A stretch of 30,339 bases of DNA from Saprospiraceae bacterium (GTDB lineage: Bacteria > Bacteroidota > Bacteroidia > Chitinophagales > Saprospiraceae), in the NCBI GenBank assembly GCA_016710625.1, contig JADJVK010000037.1, forward strand, positions 1 to 30,339, written 5' to 3'. Shown piece after piece: positions 1 through 9,339 of this stretch (within the stretch, counting starts at the first letter, position 1; each line of letters begins with the position of its first letter). Position numbers and translations under genes: made by a program. The notes under the pieces were generated by a model. The model was given only the letters and a program-made list of their open reading frames with translations. It was not told the DNA's origin and made no database searches.

Positions 1-187
1 GCCGTCTTCGCCTGTGGCTGTTGTACCTGAGAGACAGCAATGAAATTGCCCACCTTGACGCGCGAGAGTAGCCCACCACTGATTCCCATGGTGTGCCGCT
101 GGCGATATTTACCGTGTGCCTTCGTTCACTGTTTGGTCCTTAAAGAGTTACCGACAGTGTAGTTGATTTGTCGTCGCTATTTGAGTT
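1..187. other. Left-edge segment, no gene assigned
   Basis: No complete gene is visible. On the plus strand a frame entering from outside the window (from base 3) stays open for 22 codons and stops at TAG 69-71. Its short tail, ending LDARE, could be the C-terminus of an upstream gene. On the minus strand another frame is open from about base 150 to the edge. Neither is long enough to identify. The rest is the downstream region of the minus-strand epimerase. Confidence 0.3.
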
Positions 188-1252
188 TTAGGCTTTAGTG
201 GTAGCAGCTTCTTTGGCTGATTCACTGTTGGCAGGCAATCCAGCTGGGTTTTTTGACCAGTAAAATTCGCGATTCTTGCGGTAGTAGTCGCAAGTTTTGG
301 CGAGGCCTTGCTCTAGAGTGGTGGTTGGTTTCCAACCCACAATCTCTTTCATCTTGGTGATATCAGAGTAGAAATCGCCTGGCTCTTGCGCTTTTCTCTC
401 AGCGGAGAACTCGGCATACTGCCACTTACCAGCTTTGGCCACATCAACGATGGTCTTCACTAATTCAAGGAAGCTCACTGGTATGTCAGAGCCAACGTTG
501 AATATTTCGCCATAGGCTTTCGGTGTGATGGCCGATTTTATGATTGCTTCAACGGTGTCGTCGACATAGCAGAAGTCTCTTAAAATACTGCCGTCGCCAT
601 AAACCTGGATAGTGTCGTTGTCTAAAGCCAAACGCACGAACCAGTTGCAGACACCAAAGCGTGAGTGCATCATCTGTGAGCGCGGACCGTAGATATTGCT
701 CAATCTGAGCAATACAGAGCGGATGCCGTGCACATCGTTATATACCTTGATGATTTTTTCAGCGGTGAGATTGGAAATCTCGTAGATGCCTTTAGGGTTT
801 GTCGGTGCTTCTTCGTTTACAGGAAGCGATACGGAAGAGCCGTACTGGCCACGAGTTCCGGTGTATACACAGATAGCATTGGGGTTGTGCTTGCGCAGTG
901 CCTCCATTAATACAGCTGTACCAGTGATGTTAATTTGAATATCCGGAAAAGGATTAGACAAACTCATCAAATGGCAGACTTGGCCAGCTAGATGGAATAC
1001 ATAATCTTGGCCGCGCACTAAATAATCGAGGGCTGACTCATCGCGAATGTCGCAATAGTTGATGCGCACTCTGTCTTTAACCGGTGCGAGGTTGAACTCG
1101 TTGCCGCCGTAATCTGGAATCATTGAATCAAGAACGGTAACTTTGGCGCCTAGGTTGGCGAGACGTATCGCCAAATTGGAGCCGATGAAGCCCATGCCAC
1201 CGGTGATCAATGCCGTTTTGCCCTTGAAGGCGGTTTCCACTGTCTGGCTCAT
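188..1252 (-). CDS. NAD-dependent epimerase/dehydratase (extended SDR)
   Basis: A 354-residue extended short-chain dehydrogenase/reductase, the family that epimerises or dehydrates nucleotide sugars for surface polysaccharides. The Rossmann motif GGMGFIG is at residues 18-24, the acidic NAD-binding Asp closes strand 2 (VTVLD, 38-42), and the usual Ser/Thr position is TGT (131-133). The C-terminal half has RLSNIYGPR and the substrate-side GDGSILRDFCYVDD motif. The catalytic YxxxK is unusual: Tyr157 is present but position 161 is Asn (YEISN). The gene is intact and diverges from an aminotransferase, glycosyltransferase and TPR cluster, which suggests a shared role in glycan synthesis. The substrate cannot be read from the sequence. 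The start ATG has only a weak Shine-Dalgarno. Confidence 0.9.
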   Translation of the reverse strand: MSQTVETAFKGKTALITGGMGFIGSNLAIRLANLGAKVTVLDSMIPDYGGNEFNLAPVKDRVRINYCDIRDESALDYLVRGQDYVFHLAGQVCHLMSLSNPFPDIQINITGTAVLMEALRKHNPNAICVYTGTRGQYGSSVSLPVNEEAPTNPKGIYEISNLTAEKIIKVYNDVHGIRSVLLRLSNIYGPRSQMMHSRFGVCNWFVRLALDNDTIQVYGDGSILRDFCYVDDTVEAIIKSAITPKAYGEIFNVGSDIPVSFLELVKTIVDVAKAGKWQYAEFSAERKAQEPGDFYSDITKMKEIVGWKPTTTLEQGLAKTCDYYRKNREFYWSKNPAGLPANSESAKEAATTKA

Positions 1253-1548
1253 AATCTTAATTTCCGCTCACAATGCTCATGTAAACTGAGCAGGTAACCT
1301 GTGAGAAAACTCATCAATAATTTGAACAGGTCTCACTTGCTCTGGATTCTAACACGGTGTCACGCTAGAACACGCTCTCAGTCCCTCTCTCTTTAGAATT
1401 GTTGAATCAGGCTTGAGCCTTGTGCCAGGCTTATGCCAGAGAAAATGGCCGTTTTCTTAGTTGTCAATTAAACAAGGCTTAATTCCAATTTGGCTCTTTT
1501 CTACTAGAATTGGCAGGTCAGGTTTTACGGTTATATCGAGGGAAAGCG
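1253..1548. promoter_or_regulatory. Divergent intergenic region
   Basis: This 296-base spacer separates the minus-strand epimerase from the plus-strand aminotransferase, so it should hold promoters for both. A possible plus-strand -10 (TAGAAT, 1504-1509) has only a weak -35 (TTCCAA) 16 bases upstream. A CAGGCTT repeat lies around 1410-1432. No gene is visible and the promoter call is tentative. Confidence 0.3.
1538..1542 (+). promoter_or_regulatory. Ribosome binding site deciding a TTG start
   Basis: GAGGG lies six bases upstream of TTG 1549-1551. It favours that codon over the upstream in-frame TTG at 1510, because the protein then begins MNVPFGNMQV, as usual for this aminotransferase family. 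Confidence 0.6.
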
Positions 1549-2705
1549 TTGAACGTTCCATTCGGCAATATGCAAGTTCACTATCAGGCCTACAAAGAGC
1601 AGATCGATGCGGCTGTGGCCCGCGTTCTTGCCAGCGGCTATTACATATTAGGCCCTGAGTTTGAGAAATTCGAAGCAGAATTTGCTCAGTTCTTAGGTGT
1701 TAAATATGTAGTTGGCTGTGCATCTGGTACTGAAGCTATATATCTGGCCCTAGCAGCCGAAGACATTGGCCCCGGAGATGAAGTGCTAGTAGTGGCTCAC
1801 ACTGCTGTGCCAACGATTTCTGCCATCTCGATGACTGGCGCTACTCCTGTATTCGTCGACATCAAAGCTTCTACTTATGTAATGCGTGAAAGTGAGCTTG
1901 AAGCCAAAATCACTCCCCGCACTAAGATGATCGTGCCTGTGCACCTCTATGGCCACATGGCAGAGATGGAAGCAATCATGAAGATCGCCTCTAAGCACAA
2001 AATCAAAGTTATGGAAGACGTTGCTCAAGCAACTGGCGCTACATATAAAGGTGCCATTGCTGGAAGCATTGGTGACTATGGCGCTTTCAGTTTCTATCCA
2101 AGTAAGAACCTGGGCGCATTTGGTGACGGTGGTGCTATCTCTACTAATTCAGAAGAGAAGTACAAGAAGCTCAAAATGCTTCGCAACTACGGTCAATCGA
2201 AGCGCTACTATCACGACACTGTTGGTATCAACAGCCGTTTAGACGAAATTCAATGCGCCATTCTTTCTGCTCAATTGCCTTATGTGCATGAGTGGAACGA
2301 AAACGTAGTCAGATTGCCGCTAAATACACAGAAGGCCTCAAAGACTTGGTGGTAACACCAGTTGAAGTAGCCGGTTTCAAGCATGTCTATCACTTGTATG
2401 TGATTCAAACTGCATACCGTGATGAACTGCAAGCCTACCTCTTAGAGCGCGGCGTACAGTGTCTAATTCACTATCCAATTCCTGCTCACTTGCAGCAAGC
2501 CTATCAATCCTTAGGCTACAAACCAGGCAGTCTGCCTACAACAGAGCACATCGTCAATCGCATCTTGAGCTTGCCGATGTTCCCTGAAATGACTGACGAT
2601 CAAGTAGAGCAAGTAATAGATGGTATAAAGTCGTTCTACAAAGAGCGTTCACTCAGTTCAGATGTGGCCCTTGCTACTGCCTGCGCTGAAGGTCAACCAG
2701 CCTAA
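1549..2705 (+). CDS. DegT/DnrJ/EryC1/StrS aminotransferase (frameshifted)
   Basis: A PLP-dependent sugar aminotransferase that converts a keto-sugar nucleotide to an amino sugar. Residues numbered from TTG 1549: the N-terminal ASGYYILGPE segment (28-37), CASGTEA phosphate-binding loop (58-64), ED at 156-157 whose Asp should pair with the PLP ring nitrogen, and the Schiff-base Lys186 in SFYPSKNLGA. The frame breaks at the A-run 2300-2303. One more A would read WNEKRSQIAAKY and join the first part (to 2355 in its own frame) to the second (2292-2705), giving about 385 residues, normal for the family. I read this as a sequencing or assembly deletion, though a genuine pseudogene is possible. It leads a plus-strand cluster with a glycosyltransferase. 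Confidence 0.88.
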
Positions 2706-2764
2706 AGCGTAAGAGCAAATAAACCCCAAGTAGCGTTTCGGACTAATAGCGTTTCGGACAAATT

Positions 2765-3496
2765 ATGAATAACACCCAACCAAGAATGCGTTCAAATTCA
2801 ACAGAGCCAAAAGATCTTCTGACTTCAGTGACGCTGATTATTCCTGCTTATAACGATGAAGAAACGGTTGGTCGTCTAATCGACGATTCCGATACTCTTT
2901 TATCGAGTGTCTGCAGCGACTATGAAATCGTCGTAGTCAACGACGGCAGCAAAGACCGCACTCTTTCTGTCATCGAAGGACGTTGCCAGACTAACCCTCA
3001 TGTGCGTTTGATCAATCATCCGATCAATAAGGGCTTCGGCTTCACCATTCGTGAGCTTTACGAATGTGGTAGCAAAGATTTGGTTTTCTCCCTACCAGGT
3101 GATTATCAATACGCTCCTAAAGAACTTTTGCAAATGGCAAAGGGTTTGAAAGATCATGATTTCGTCATTGGTCTTCGCGTTAATCGCAATGACCCACCTC
3201 GTCGCAAGATGCAGTCGAAGGTTTACAACTTGATGCTTCGTACCTTCTATGGTCACAAACATAAAGATATAAATTCAATCAAACTGTTTAGACGGGCCAT
3301 CTTGGATAAAATCAAACTGCAATCTCAGTCACCTTTCGTTGACGCTGAACTTTGCATTCGTGCCGAGCGCTGGCTTCAAGGTAATTGAAATTCCGATTGA
3401 GCACTTGCCCGCACTACTCAAGGTGCCTCTGGTGGAAAGTTCTCAGTGATTTGGGATACCTTCTCTGATCTCGTAAAGATGCGCTCTACTTTTTAG
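2765..3496 (+). CDS. Family 2 glycosyltransferase (two frameshifts)
   Basis: A GT-A fold glycosyltransferase of the dolichol-phosphate-mannose-synthase-like GT2 group, which transfers a sugar from a nucleotide donor to a lipid or glycan acceptor. Seen: TLIIPAYNDEETVG (23-36), VVVNDGSKDRT (56-66), NKGFG (88-92), and PGDYQY (111-116) at the metal-binding site. The uninterrupted frame stops at 3388, but coding clearly continues. A missing base at about 3368-3371 restores AERAGFKVIEIPIEHLP, and another in the C-run 3408-3410 restores RTTQGASGGKFSV, running to TAG 3494-3496 (about 244 residues). No C-terminal membrane segments are seen. The TPR gene begins 7 bases later, so the two are probably cotranscribed. 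Confidence 0.85.
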
Positions 3497-3503
3497 GGCA
3501 GTA

Positions 3504-4485
3504 ATGAAAACACAAACTAGCGTGGGCAAACCTTCTGTTTTTAAGGTTATGGTTGCGCCTTCGGGCATGCTGCTTTTGCCTGTTCTTCAGCCTTTGGTAT
3601 CGCTTTTTACTTTGAGTCGCAAACTCAATGCTGCCGAAAGAGTGGCTAAGTTTTGCTTGCTTGTGGCACAAAGCCGGGCTGATAATTCGCTTGATGCTGC
3701 TTGGTCGCTTGCTCTTTTAGCCGAAGTGCTGAGATGCCAGGGTCGCTTTGCTGAAGCCGAAGCAACTGCTCGTGAAGCAATTGCCATGTATCAGCAGTGT
3801 GATGCCGAGTTAGCTCAGGCAAGCGCTGAGAAAGCCGAGCAGAAGGCTCTCACCCATGAGCTTTTGGGCACAATCTTGCGAGACCTTGGCCGTTATTCAG
3901 AAGCACTGAAAGCCGGCAAGAAGGCATGCGAGATGGCCGAGCAAATTCAAAAAGATTGTGCCACCACCAATAGCCCTTTTATTTTGGCTGATTGTTACTA
4001 CGAGCTATCGCGCACTCTTAACTTTACTGGCCAGCCCGATGATGCCATTACTCTTTTGCACCAAGCGTTGGATTTACGTGGTGGTACTGAAGAAGATGCG
4101 GAAGGCGAAACTGGTGATGTAGATGGTCAGTCAGGCGCTTCTGACGCTGCCAAAGATAAGCCAGCGACTAAAGAGTAAATCTGCTGATCGCTACAAGGCC
4201 AATATCTTGGCTGAGCTGTCGCGCTCTTATTTGATGTCGGGTGAATTTAAAGAAGCACAGTGTGCTGCCGATTCTGCCATGGCTAATTTGATTGTGAGCG
4301 ATCATGCCGAAGATCAGCTGGCCCGTGCCCGTGTAATTTTGGCTGTGGCTGATGTACTGAAGCAAAGCCCTGAAAACCGCTGAGAGCGCAGCAAGGCCAC
4401 TGCCATGCGGGCAGAAGCTCTGGCTATCAGAAAGAAATGGCTTAGCGCCAAAGACCCCGAGCTGCTCGATATTGGTGGCGGGTAG
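3504..4485 (+). CDS. TPR-repeat protein (frameshift plus in-frame stop)
   Basis: Helical repeat protein with tetratricopeptide motifs, e.g. AWSLALLAEVLRCQGRFAEA and ALTHELLGTILRDLGRYSEA, then LAELSRSYLMSGEFKEA after the break. Such arrays are protein-binding scaffolds and no enzymatic domain is seen. A hydrophobic stretch at residues 15-36 could be a membrane anchor. The first frame ends at 4178; an extra base near 4169-4175 switches to the frame that continues ADRYKANILAEL. That frame meets TGA at 4381-4383, then carries on with protein-like sequence (ATAMRAEALAIRKKW) to TAG 4483-4485. The TGA looks like a CGA-to-TGA change. Two different lesions make true pseudogenisation more plausible here than in its neighbours. 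Confidence 0.72.
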
Positions 4486-4511
4486 TCGGCCGCTGACTGG
4501 GTGAATCAATT

Positions 4512-4913
4512 ATGGCGTCAGGTTCAGAAAAACTGGATTGGGCAAAGTGTAAAGACGCATTTTGTGATGATGATGGCTCTTTGCGCGACATCTATGTGTT
4601 TGATACTGGTATCGATGACTGGACACTCATGCTTCAGTTGCTGAAGCGCAAGCTTTACGGTATGACTTTTTTCTTGGACGGTGAAGTCTCGACCTTGCCC
4701 GCAGAAGCTGGCTCTATCTTCGCCCTGGGCTCTCAGCATGCCTGTCAATTAAGTGTTGATTTGTCTGGCTTGCTTCTGAACTGTCATTTCTTTTGTCTGG
4801 ATCAAATTGAGTTTGACATTTCACCACGCGAAGTTACTGATGAGGCGAAGTTTGAAGCGATTATCTGCTTCATGCAGAACCTTGCTAGCGAGCTAAATAA
4901 AACAGTTGTTTAA
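4512..4913 (+). CDS. Hypothetical protein, 133 residues
   Basis: Not recognised. An intact, acidic, apparently soluble cytoplasmic protein with no signal peptide or membrane segment. It has four Cys in its second half and early section, and a C-terminal part (IEFDISPREVTDEAKFEAIICFM split over residues about 102-124) that looks like strand, then helix. It starts at ATG 4512 with GGGTG about ten bases upstream, lies 26 bases after the TPR gene and is followed by a hairpin terminator, so it is probably the last gene of the aminotransferase-glycosyltransferase-TPR transcript. The composition resembles small immunity or regulatory proteins, but that is only an impression. Confidence 0.6.
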   Translation: MASGSEKLDWAKCKDAFCDDDGSLRDIYVFDTGIDDWTLMLQLLKRKLYGMTFFLDGEVSTLPAEAGSIFALGSQHACQLSVDLSGLLLNCHFFCLDQIEFDISPREVTDEAKFEAIICFMQNLASELNKTVV

Positions 4914-4922
4914 CTCCGGAGA

Positions 4923-4944
4923 ACGCTCCCGAGAGCGTCTTGTT
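4923..4944 (+). terminator. Probable intrinsic terminator
   Basis: A perfect 6-bp stem ACGCTC/GAGCGT (4923-4928 and 4933-4938) with loop CCGA, followed by CTTGTTT. It lies 10 bases after the stop of the 133-residue gene and before the convergent WG-repeat gene. The T tract is short and interrupted. Confidence 0.6.
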
Positions 4945-5032
4945 TCGCGCAACTCCCGGCGGCGCAGTCGAGTGTTGTGTTGAGAATTACCCAATGTGAG
5001 CAGCTAAAATCGATGGAATATAAGTTTCGCTC

Positions 5033-7533
5033 TTACTCATATTGGTAGCTGTAGCAATATTTGATCGGTTCTTTTGAAGTGTCTTTCCACAGAAAGAGCC
5101 CTTCGCTGTATGATTCGATTCCAGTAGCATCGAACAAATGCTTGCCAGATTTGTCGATGACATAAGTGCCTTGGTCGTTCACTACTACGGCTAGCCCATC
5201 CTGGAACTGCCATGCGTGTTCATAGTTTTCATCAAGTTTAATCTTGCCTTGACGATCAATGTAGGCAAGGTGGCCGTGTTTAAATTTGACCACAGCTAGC
5301 CCCTCGTGAAAATGTCTGACTTCGTTGAACTGCGGCGCAATAACATTGTTGCCTTGGGTATCTATGAAACCCCAAAGCGAGGCTCTTTTCACTGGTATCA
5401 GCCCCTCTCCGCTCAAGCGCCACGATTTGCCTTCAGCGGTTCCGAATTGATCGTAAGAATCGTCTGTCAATGCTTTACCGGTGGTGTCAATCAACCAACA
5501 TTTTTTATTTTGACCTCGAACGGCAACGCCGCCTTCAAATCCTCTAGATAGGTACTGATTCGATGGAATTTGCAGCTTGCCAGTTTTGTCTATGAACCCT
5601 TCTGGCTTCCCAAAAATATTGTGACAATTTTCTGAGACTAAAGCTAAGCCGTCGTGAAACGAGCCAGCACTTCGATATTGGTGCGGTATAACTAGTTTGC
5701 CATCCCTATCAACGAAGCCCCAGGCTGATGGAGTAATTGGAGAAAGGCCACCACCCCATTTCCTTTCGGTCACTGCTGCTAACCCTTCAGAAAATGGCTG
5801 TACAGCGGCGTATTTTGGCTCTATAACAACCTTTCCGCTGCTGTCCATAAAGCCCCACTTATCGTCTAGCCTGAAAGCTCGTCGCCCTTCTGAGATTGGT
5901 TCGAATTGTTCATATTTGGGTTGAGTAATGAACTTTCCGCTGTGATCAATCAGACCGATGCGGTAGCTACAGCTGCAGCCGACGCAGCCGTGACTTATGG
6001 TGAATGGCTTCTCTGTATATTCCTTCGAGCATTTGGTACCGTAGGCAGTGCCGTGCTCAAAAGAGCTGGCACTTATGGGGAAGCACGGCCTGTAGCGTAC
6101 TTTCCTGTTTTGTCTATGTAACCGGCCAGCAAGACCTCTTCAACAACAGCTAGGCCATCACTAAAGGGCTTGGCGTAGCGGAATTTTGGAGGAATGACTA
6201 TCTTGCCAGTTGCATCTTTGTAGCCCCACTGTGGCGGTTTGCTCAGGGCTCTGCGCAGTGCTAGCGGTCCTCCGTATGGATTGGCTATGTACTTGTTTCG
6301 TTCCCTTGTTTGTTCTTGCTTTTCTCGTTCTTCTTCTTTGGCAACTTGAGTGGCCGACTTCTTCCAGGCTAAGACCGGTCTGGAAAATACAACTACTCCG
6401 TCGTGGAAGTCACTAACTCTGAATATTTTGGCAAGTTTGAAACAGACTCTTCCTTTTGTGTCTTTGACTATGTAGTCGCTTGTTGACAAGAAACTGTAGT
6501 CTGGTTTTTTCTTTTCCTCTTCTATGATATTGAGACCTTCAGAAGGTTTCTTCTTGTAGACCGTTTCATATTCTTCGTTTTTGTCGCTTGCCGTGAAGTT
6601 TCCCAATTTGTCAATGCAGCCCCTGTAAGACTTGCCTCGATTTAAGGCGTGCACTCGGGCCTTCCCGTTTTTGAATGATTCGGCGAACCAGTACTTTTCA
6701 TTAAATAGTTTGATGCCACCGTGATTGATAAAAAACGAACCATCAGCATCGTCAAATGTACTCACCACTGCTGCTCCTTCGCTAAAGGAGTTTGCGTCTT
6801 TGTATTGATGATTGATTACGGTCTTTCCACTCTTGTCGATAAAGCCCCAGCCATCAGCATTTTGCCCGGGCTACCCTCTCTGAACGGTGCAGCAGATTTG
6901 TATTTGGCTTGGATAATTACTTTACCTGCTTGTCTATAAACCCAGCTTGCCCTGTTCGCCAAAGGCAGCCATGCCTTCGGACATGTCATAAAGCTCATCA
7001 AATTTGGGGGCAACTAGAACTTTCAGGCTCTTATCTACAAAACCACGCTTTCCGCCTTTGGTGGCTAAATTGTATTCTTTGTCGAGAGCTTTCACGTAGT
7101 CGTAAGTTGGCTTAACGAGCCAATTACCACGGGTGTCAATTAAGCCCCAGAGTCCAGCGCATTCCCAGTCACCATCAGGGTCTTGTTTGCGTGGCAAGTA
7201 AGTCCGCGCCAGGGCCTTGCCCTTTGCGAATGGACCAATTTCCTCGAAGCACGCTTTGACTTGCACCTTTCCCAATTTGTTGATCACGCCAAATTTATCG
7301 CCTTGCTGAAATGTCGCCAGGCCCTCGTGGAAATCACTGATTTTCCAGTACGTTGGCTTGAGAATAGTTTTGCCGTTTCTGCCTATGAATCCATAGCGCG
7401 CTTCGTAGCAGACAGTGAATTTTCCTTCTTGGCTGGTGTAGCTATCGGCTGCTTGTGCTGCTGCGGGCGATATAGAGCTGACCATAGTAAATATGGTCAG
7501 TGAAATAATTGAAACCGCATTACCTTGTCGCAT
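5033..7533 (-). CDS. Secreted WG-repeat protein (about five frameshifts)
   Basis: A long exported protein made almost entirely of WG (KWG) repeats, each like WGFIDxxGKxVIxPxYxxxxxFxEGLAxV. I count about 19 copies, some degenerate, in about 835 residues. A signal peptide is visible: MRQGNAVSII, a hydrophobic core, then SPAAAQA. The start at 7533 is preferred over ATG 7545 because GGAG (7540-7543) sits six bases upstream. The frame is broken near 6938-6940, 6925-6926, 6870-6875, 6860-6863 and 6101-6103; each can be repaired with one added base, restoring for example GFIDKQGKVIIQAKY and KVRYRPCF. The repeats run across every break, so this is one gene. Function of WG-repeat proteins is poorly known; a beta-rich binding scaffold is inferred. 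Residues about 160-185 of the middle piece (KEEEREKQEQTRERNKY) form a charged insert between repeats. Confidence 0.82.
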
Positions 7534-7539
7534 TTGCTG

Positions 7540-7543
7540 CTCC
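7540..7543 (-). promoter_or_regulatory. Ribosome binding site deciding the WG-protein start
   Basis: GGAG lies six bases upstream of the second in-frame ATG (7531-7533). No Shine-Dalgarno precedes the first ATG at 7545. Confidence 0.5.
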
Positions 7544-7655
7544 ATTCATTAAGAGACAACTGCCTGATTTTGTACCCAATTGAGCTAAGCTTTCCCCATG
7601 TAGAAACTGGCAGAATTGAAGAACTGAGGAGCGAGAAAGAAGGACAAGCTAACTC

Positions 7656-7798
7656 ATGAAGGACATCTTTAAACAACTAATAGATTTGAGCCTGACGAAA
7701 TTTTGTGCACCATATTCATTGGCAGTGATGAGCAAGATTAGGAGGACTGGCCTGAGCACTGGACCTTACCATCATTCATAGACGTTCTTTTTCAATAG
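7656..7798 (+). pseudogene. Possible remnant of a short gene in the 7546-7910 gap
   Basis: This 365-base gap holds no intact gene. A plus-strand ATG at 7656 with AAGGA upstream opens MKDIFKQLID. A one-base shift near 7683 then gives a protein-like stretch, FEPDEILCTIFIGSDEQD, one in-frame TAG, then EDWPEHWTLPSFIDVLFQ and stop 7796-7798. Composition looks coding but the piece has two lesions in 48 codons and is not recognised. It could be a chance reading. Confidence 0.28.
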
Positions 7799-7910
7799 TC
7801 TTGCCGCGTACTGAGCTATTCTGTCAGCGCGAGCGAGTAGAGCTGGCCTTGAATTTTTATTTTGTAATTCTCTAAGTAGGCTAATAATAGTGTGTCAATT
7901 TCGCTTTGAT

Positions 7911-8695
7911 TTAAGTCGTTTTTTTGATGGTGTATTTCTCTTCTAGTGCTTCATGCATACAACTAGATTTGAATTCCACAGAATGCGTTGAGGCCGATTT
8001 CTGATCATCGGTTATTTTCGTTAGTACAAAGCTTAGACGCTCAGGGGTCCAAACTTCGCTAGTTTGTTTGCTTCCTTCTCGGTTCAATGTAAATTCTTTT
8101 CTTGCTTCCATAGTACTTCTGAATGCATTTTTTAAAACTTCAGGCACAATGCAGTGATCTCTTTTGTCCTCCTCGCTCATCCAGAATTCGTTGCTGTCAA
8201 AGTCACCATAAATGTGTATTCTTTGATGATTGCCGAGGCTATCGGTTACATAGAAATAAGTCGAAGGTAAGTCGGTAATGGAAATCTCTGACCCATAGTC
8301 TTTTGTCTTTAGTGAGCACAGCTCGCTGCCGAGCTTTTGAATTCTTCCAGCTGAATAGGTTTCATGTGCCCACAGGTATAGCCTGTTGGACTCGCGTGGT
8401 CTGCGACAATTGCAGTTCCGTTGTCCGATAGCATTAGCATAGGCGAGTATTCAGAAAACGAACTAACGACGAGTGCATAGAGAAATTTAGTGGACTTGGA
8501 ATTTGCGGGATTGCTTTTCGAGCTTTTGAGATTCGGTGGCAGGTTCAGTTGCCTAGCTAGGCAACTAGTGAAGAATCGAGGTCTAGGAATGTATTTAGTC
8601 TGCCGTTCATTAGCGCAGCTTTGCATCAAGACCACAGTTACACCCAGTATGAGCAGGTTGCGAAGTTTAGTTGACCAAAGCGATTTTGAACTCAA
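7911..8695 (-). CDS. Putative lipoprotein (one frameshift)
   Basis: Unrecognised protein of about 261 residues with a lipoprotein signal: a Lys/Arg-containing N-terminus, hydrophobic segment 13-24 and Cys27 in VVLMQSCANE, so it is probably lipidated and tethered to a membrane. The start is TTG 8693-8695 with GGAG (8702-8705) six bases upstream. The first piece stops at 8309. One more base in the T-run 8335-8338 (A-run on the coding strand) restores EEFKKLGSELCSLKTKDYG, which stays open through IHIYGDFDSNEFW into the second piece ending at 7911. The C-terminal half alternates strands and charged helices, with no motif I know. It is flanked by a WG-repeat gene and a toxin-antitoxin pair. Confidence 0.7.
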
Positions 8696-8701
8696 AGCGC
8701 A

Positions 8702-8705
8702 CTCC
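8702..8705 (-). promoter_or_regulatory. Ribosome binding site for the lipoprotein TTG start
   Basis: GGAG lies exactly six bases upstream of TTG 8693-8695 and supports initiation at this non-ATG codon, which places the hydrophobic lipoprotein signal at the N-terminus. Confidence 0.55.
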
Positions 8706-8754
8706 AGTTGTGAAGCTCACCCTTAGCGACAGCATGAAGGCTAATTCAAACTAT

Positions 8755-9078
8755 TCAAAAAATTGGCGCGACCTTAGCTAGAACTTCAGCCATTATGGCT
8801 TGAGGCAGAGTGTCCACTTTTTTTCCATTTCGCGCATCTAGATCGAGTACGCGGGGCTGATCGCAGCGAACTACGCCAGTTGTCTTGATACCCGAAATAG
8901 GGACCGCGAAACTAATGCGTCTGGCAAACTCACCGCCATTGGTGATAGGTAAAACTACCGGTAGTTTTGTCGCTGCATTGAATTCAGCTGGTGAGATAAC
9001 GAGTACAGGACGATGGCCTCGCTGCTCTCGACCTTGCGTGGGATCGAGTGAGACCAGGTAGATATCTCCGCGCTTCAT
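8755..9078 (-). CDS. chpB: ChpB/MazF/PemK-type mRNA interferase toxin
   Basis: A 107-residue type II toxin of the MazF/PemK family, a ribosome-independent endoribonuclease that cleaves mRNA at short motifs when its antitoxin is degraded. The start MKRGDIYLV is chosen because its ATG (9076-9078) overlaps the antitoxin stop in ATGA, the classic coupling for these pairs. Family motifs: RGDIYLVSLDPTQGREQRG at the N-terminus, HRPVLVISP, LPITNGG, and TTGVVRCDQPRVLDLDARNG with the conserved TTGVVRCDQ core. The length is normal and no lesion is seen. The antitoxin matches the ChpS branch, so ChpB is the best name. Confidence 0.9.
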   Translation of the reverse strand: MKRGDIYLVSLDPTQGREQRGHRPVLVISPAEFNAATKLPVVLPITNGGEFARRISFAVPISGIKTTGVVRCDQPRVLDLDARNGKKVDTLPQAIMAEVLAKVAPIF

Positions 9079-9334
9079 ATAATTTCGCGACCAAGTGCTG
9101 GTGCATCTACCCACTCTCTTTCTTCTGGCGGCTGTGCCTGGGAGTAGTCTGATGTGGCTAGCAGCTCAGCAAGCGTATATCTTGGCCGAGGATATGGCTC
9201 AATAACAAGTCGTTCGCCGTCTACACTGATGCCAACTGTGGCTCCAGCTTGCAGGTGAAGCAATTCCAGAAGTGCCGGAGGTACGGTGAGCATGATCGAG
9301 CCCCTACCTTGCGGAGATTGGTTGTGTGTGACAG
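9075..9334 (-). CDS. chpS: ChpS/MazE-type antitoxin (N-terminal frameshift)
   Basis: AbrB/MazE-fold antitoxin that binds DNA with its N-terminus and neutralises the toxin with its C-terminus. The uninterrupted frame starts at ATG 9293 (MLTVPPALLELL) and lacks the first DNA-binding strand. Adding one base to the C-run 9301-9304 restores TNLRKVGGSIMLTVPP, the expected start of the family, extending upstream to CTG 9332-9334 behind GGGAG. The start codon is uncertain, because CTG is rare and its spacing only three bases. The C-terminal PRYTLAELLA and EEREW segments are typical of ChpS. It overlaps the toxin by four bases. A palindrome over its promoter suggests autoregulation. Confidence 0.82.
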
Positions 9335-9339
9335 AAACT

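Noticed and set aside
1390..1440. Intrinsic terminator formed by the CAGGCTT repeat
   Set aside because: The arms do not pair well and there is no T tract in either direction.
2285..2310. Programmed -1 frameshift in the aminotransferase
   Set aside because: The A4 run is not a good slippery heptamer and no following pseudoknot is evident. Similar breaks occur in many unrelated genes here, so an error is simpler.
9075..9114. Upstream in-frame start of the toxin (MGRCTSTWSRNY)
   Set aside because: The ATGA overlap and the family start MKRGDIYLV support ATG 9076-9078.
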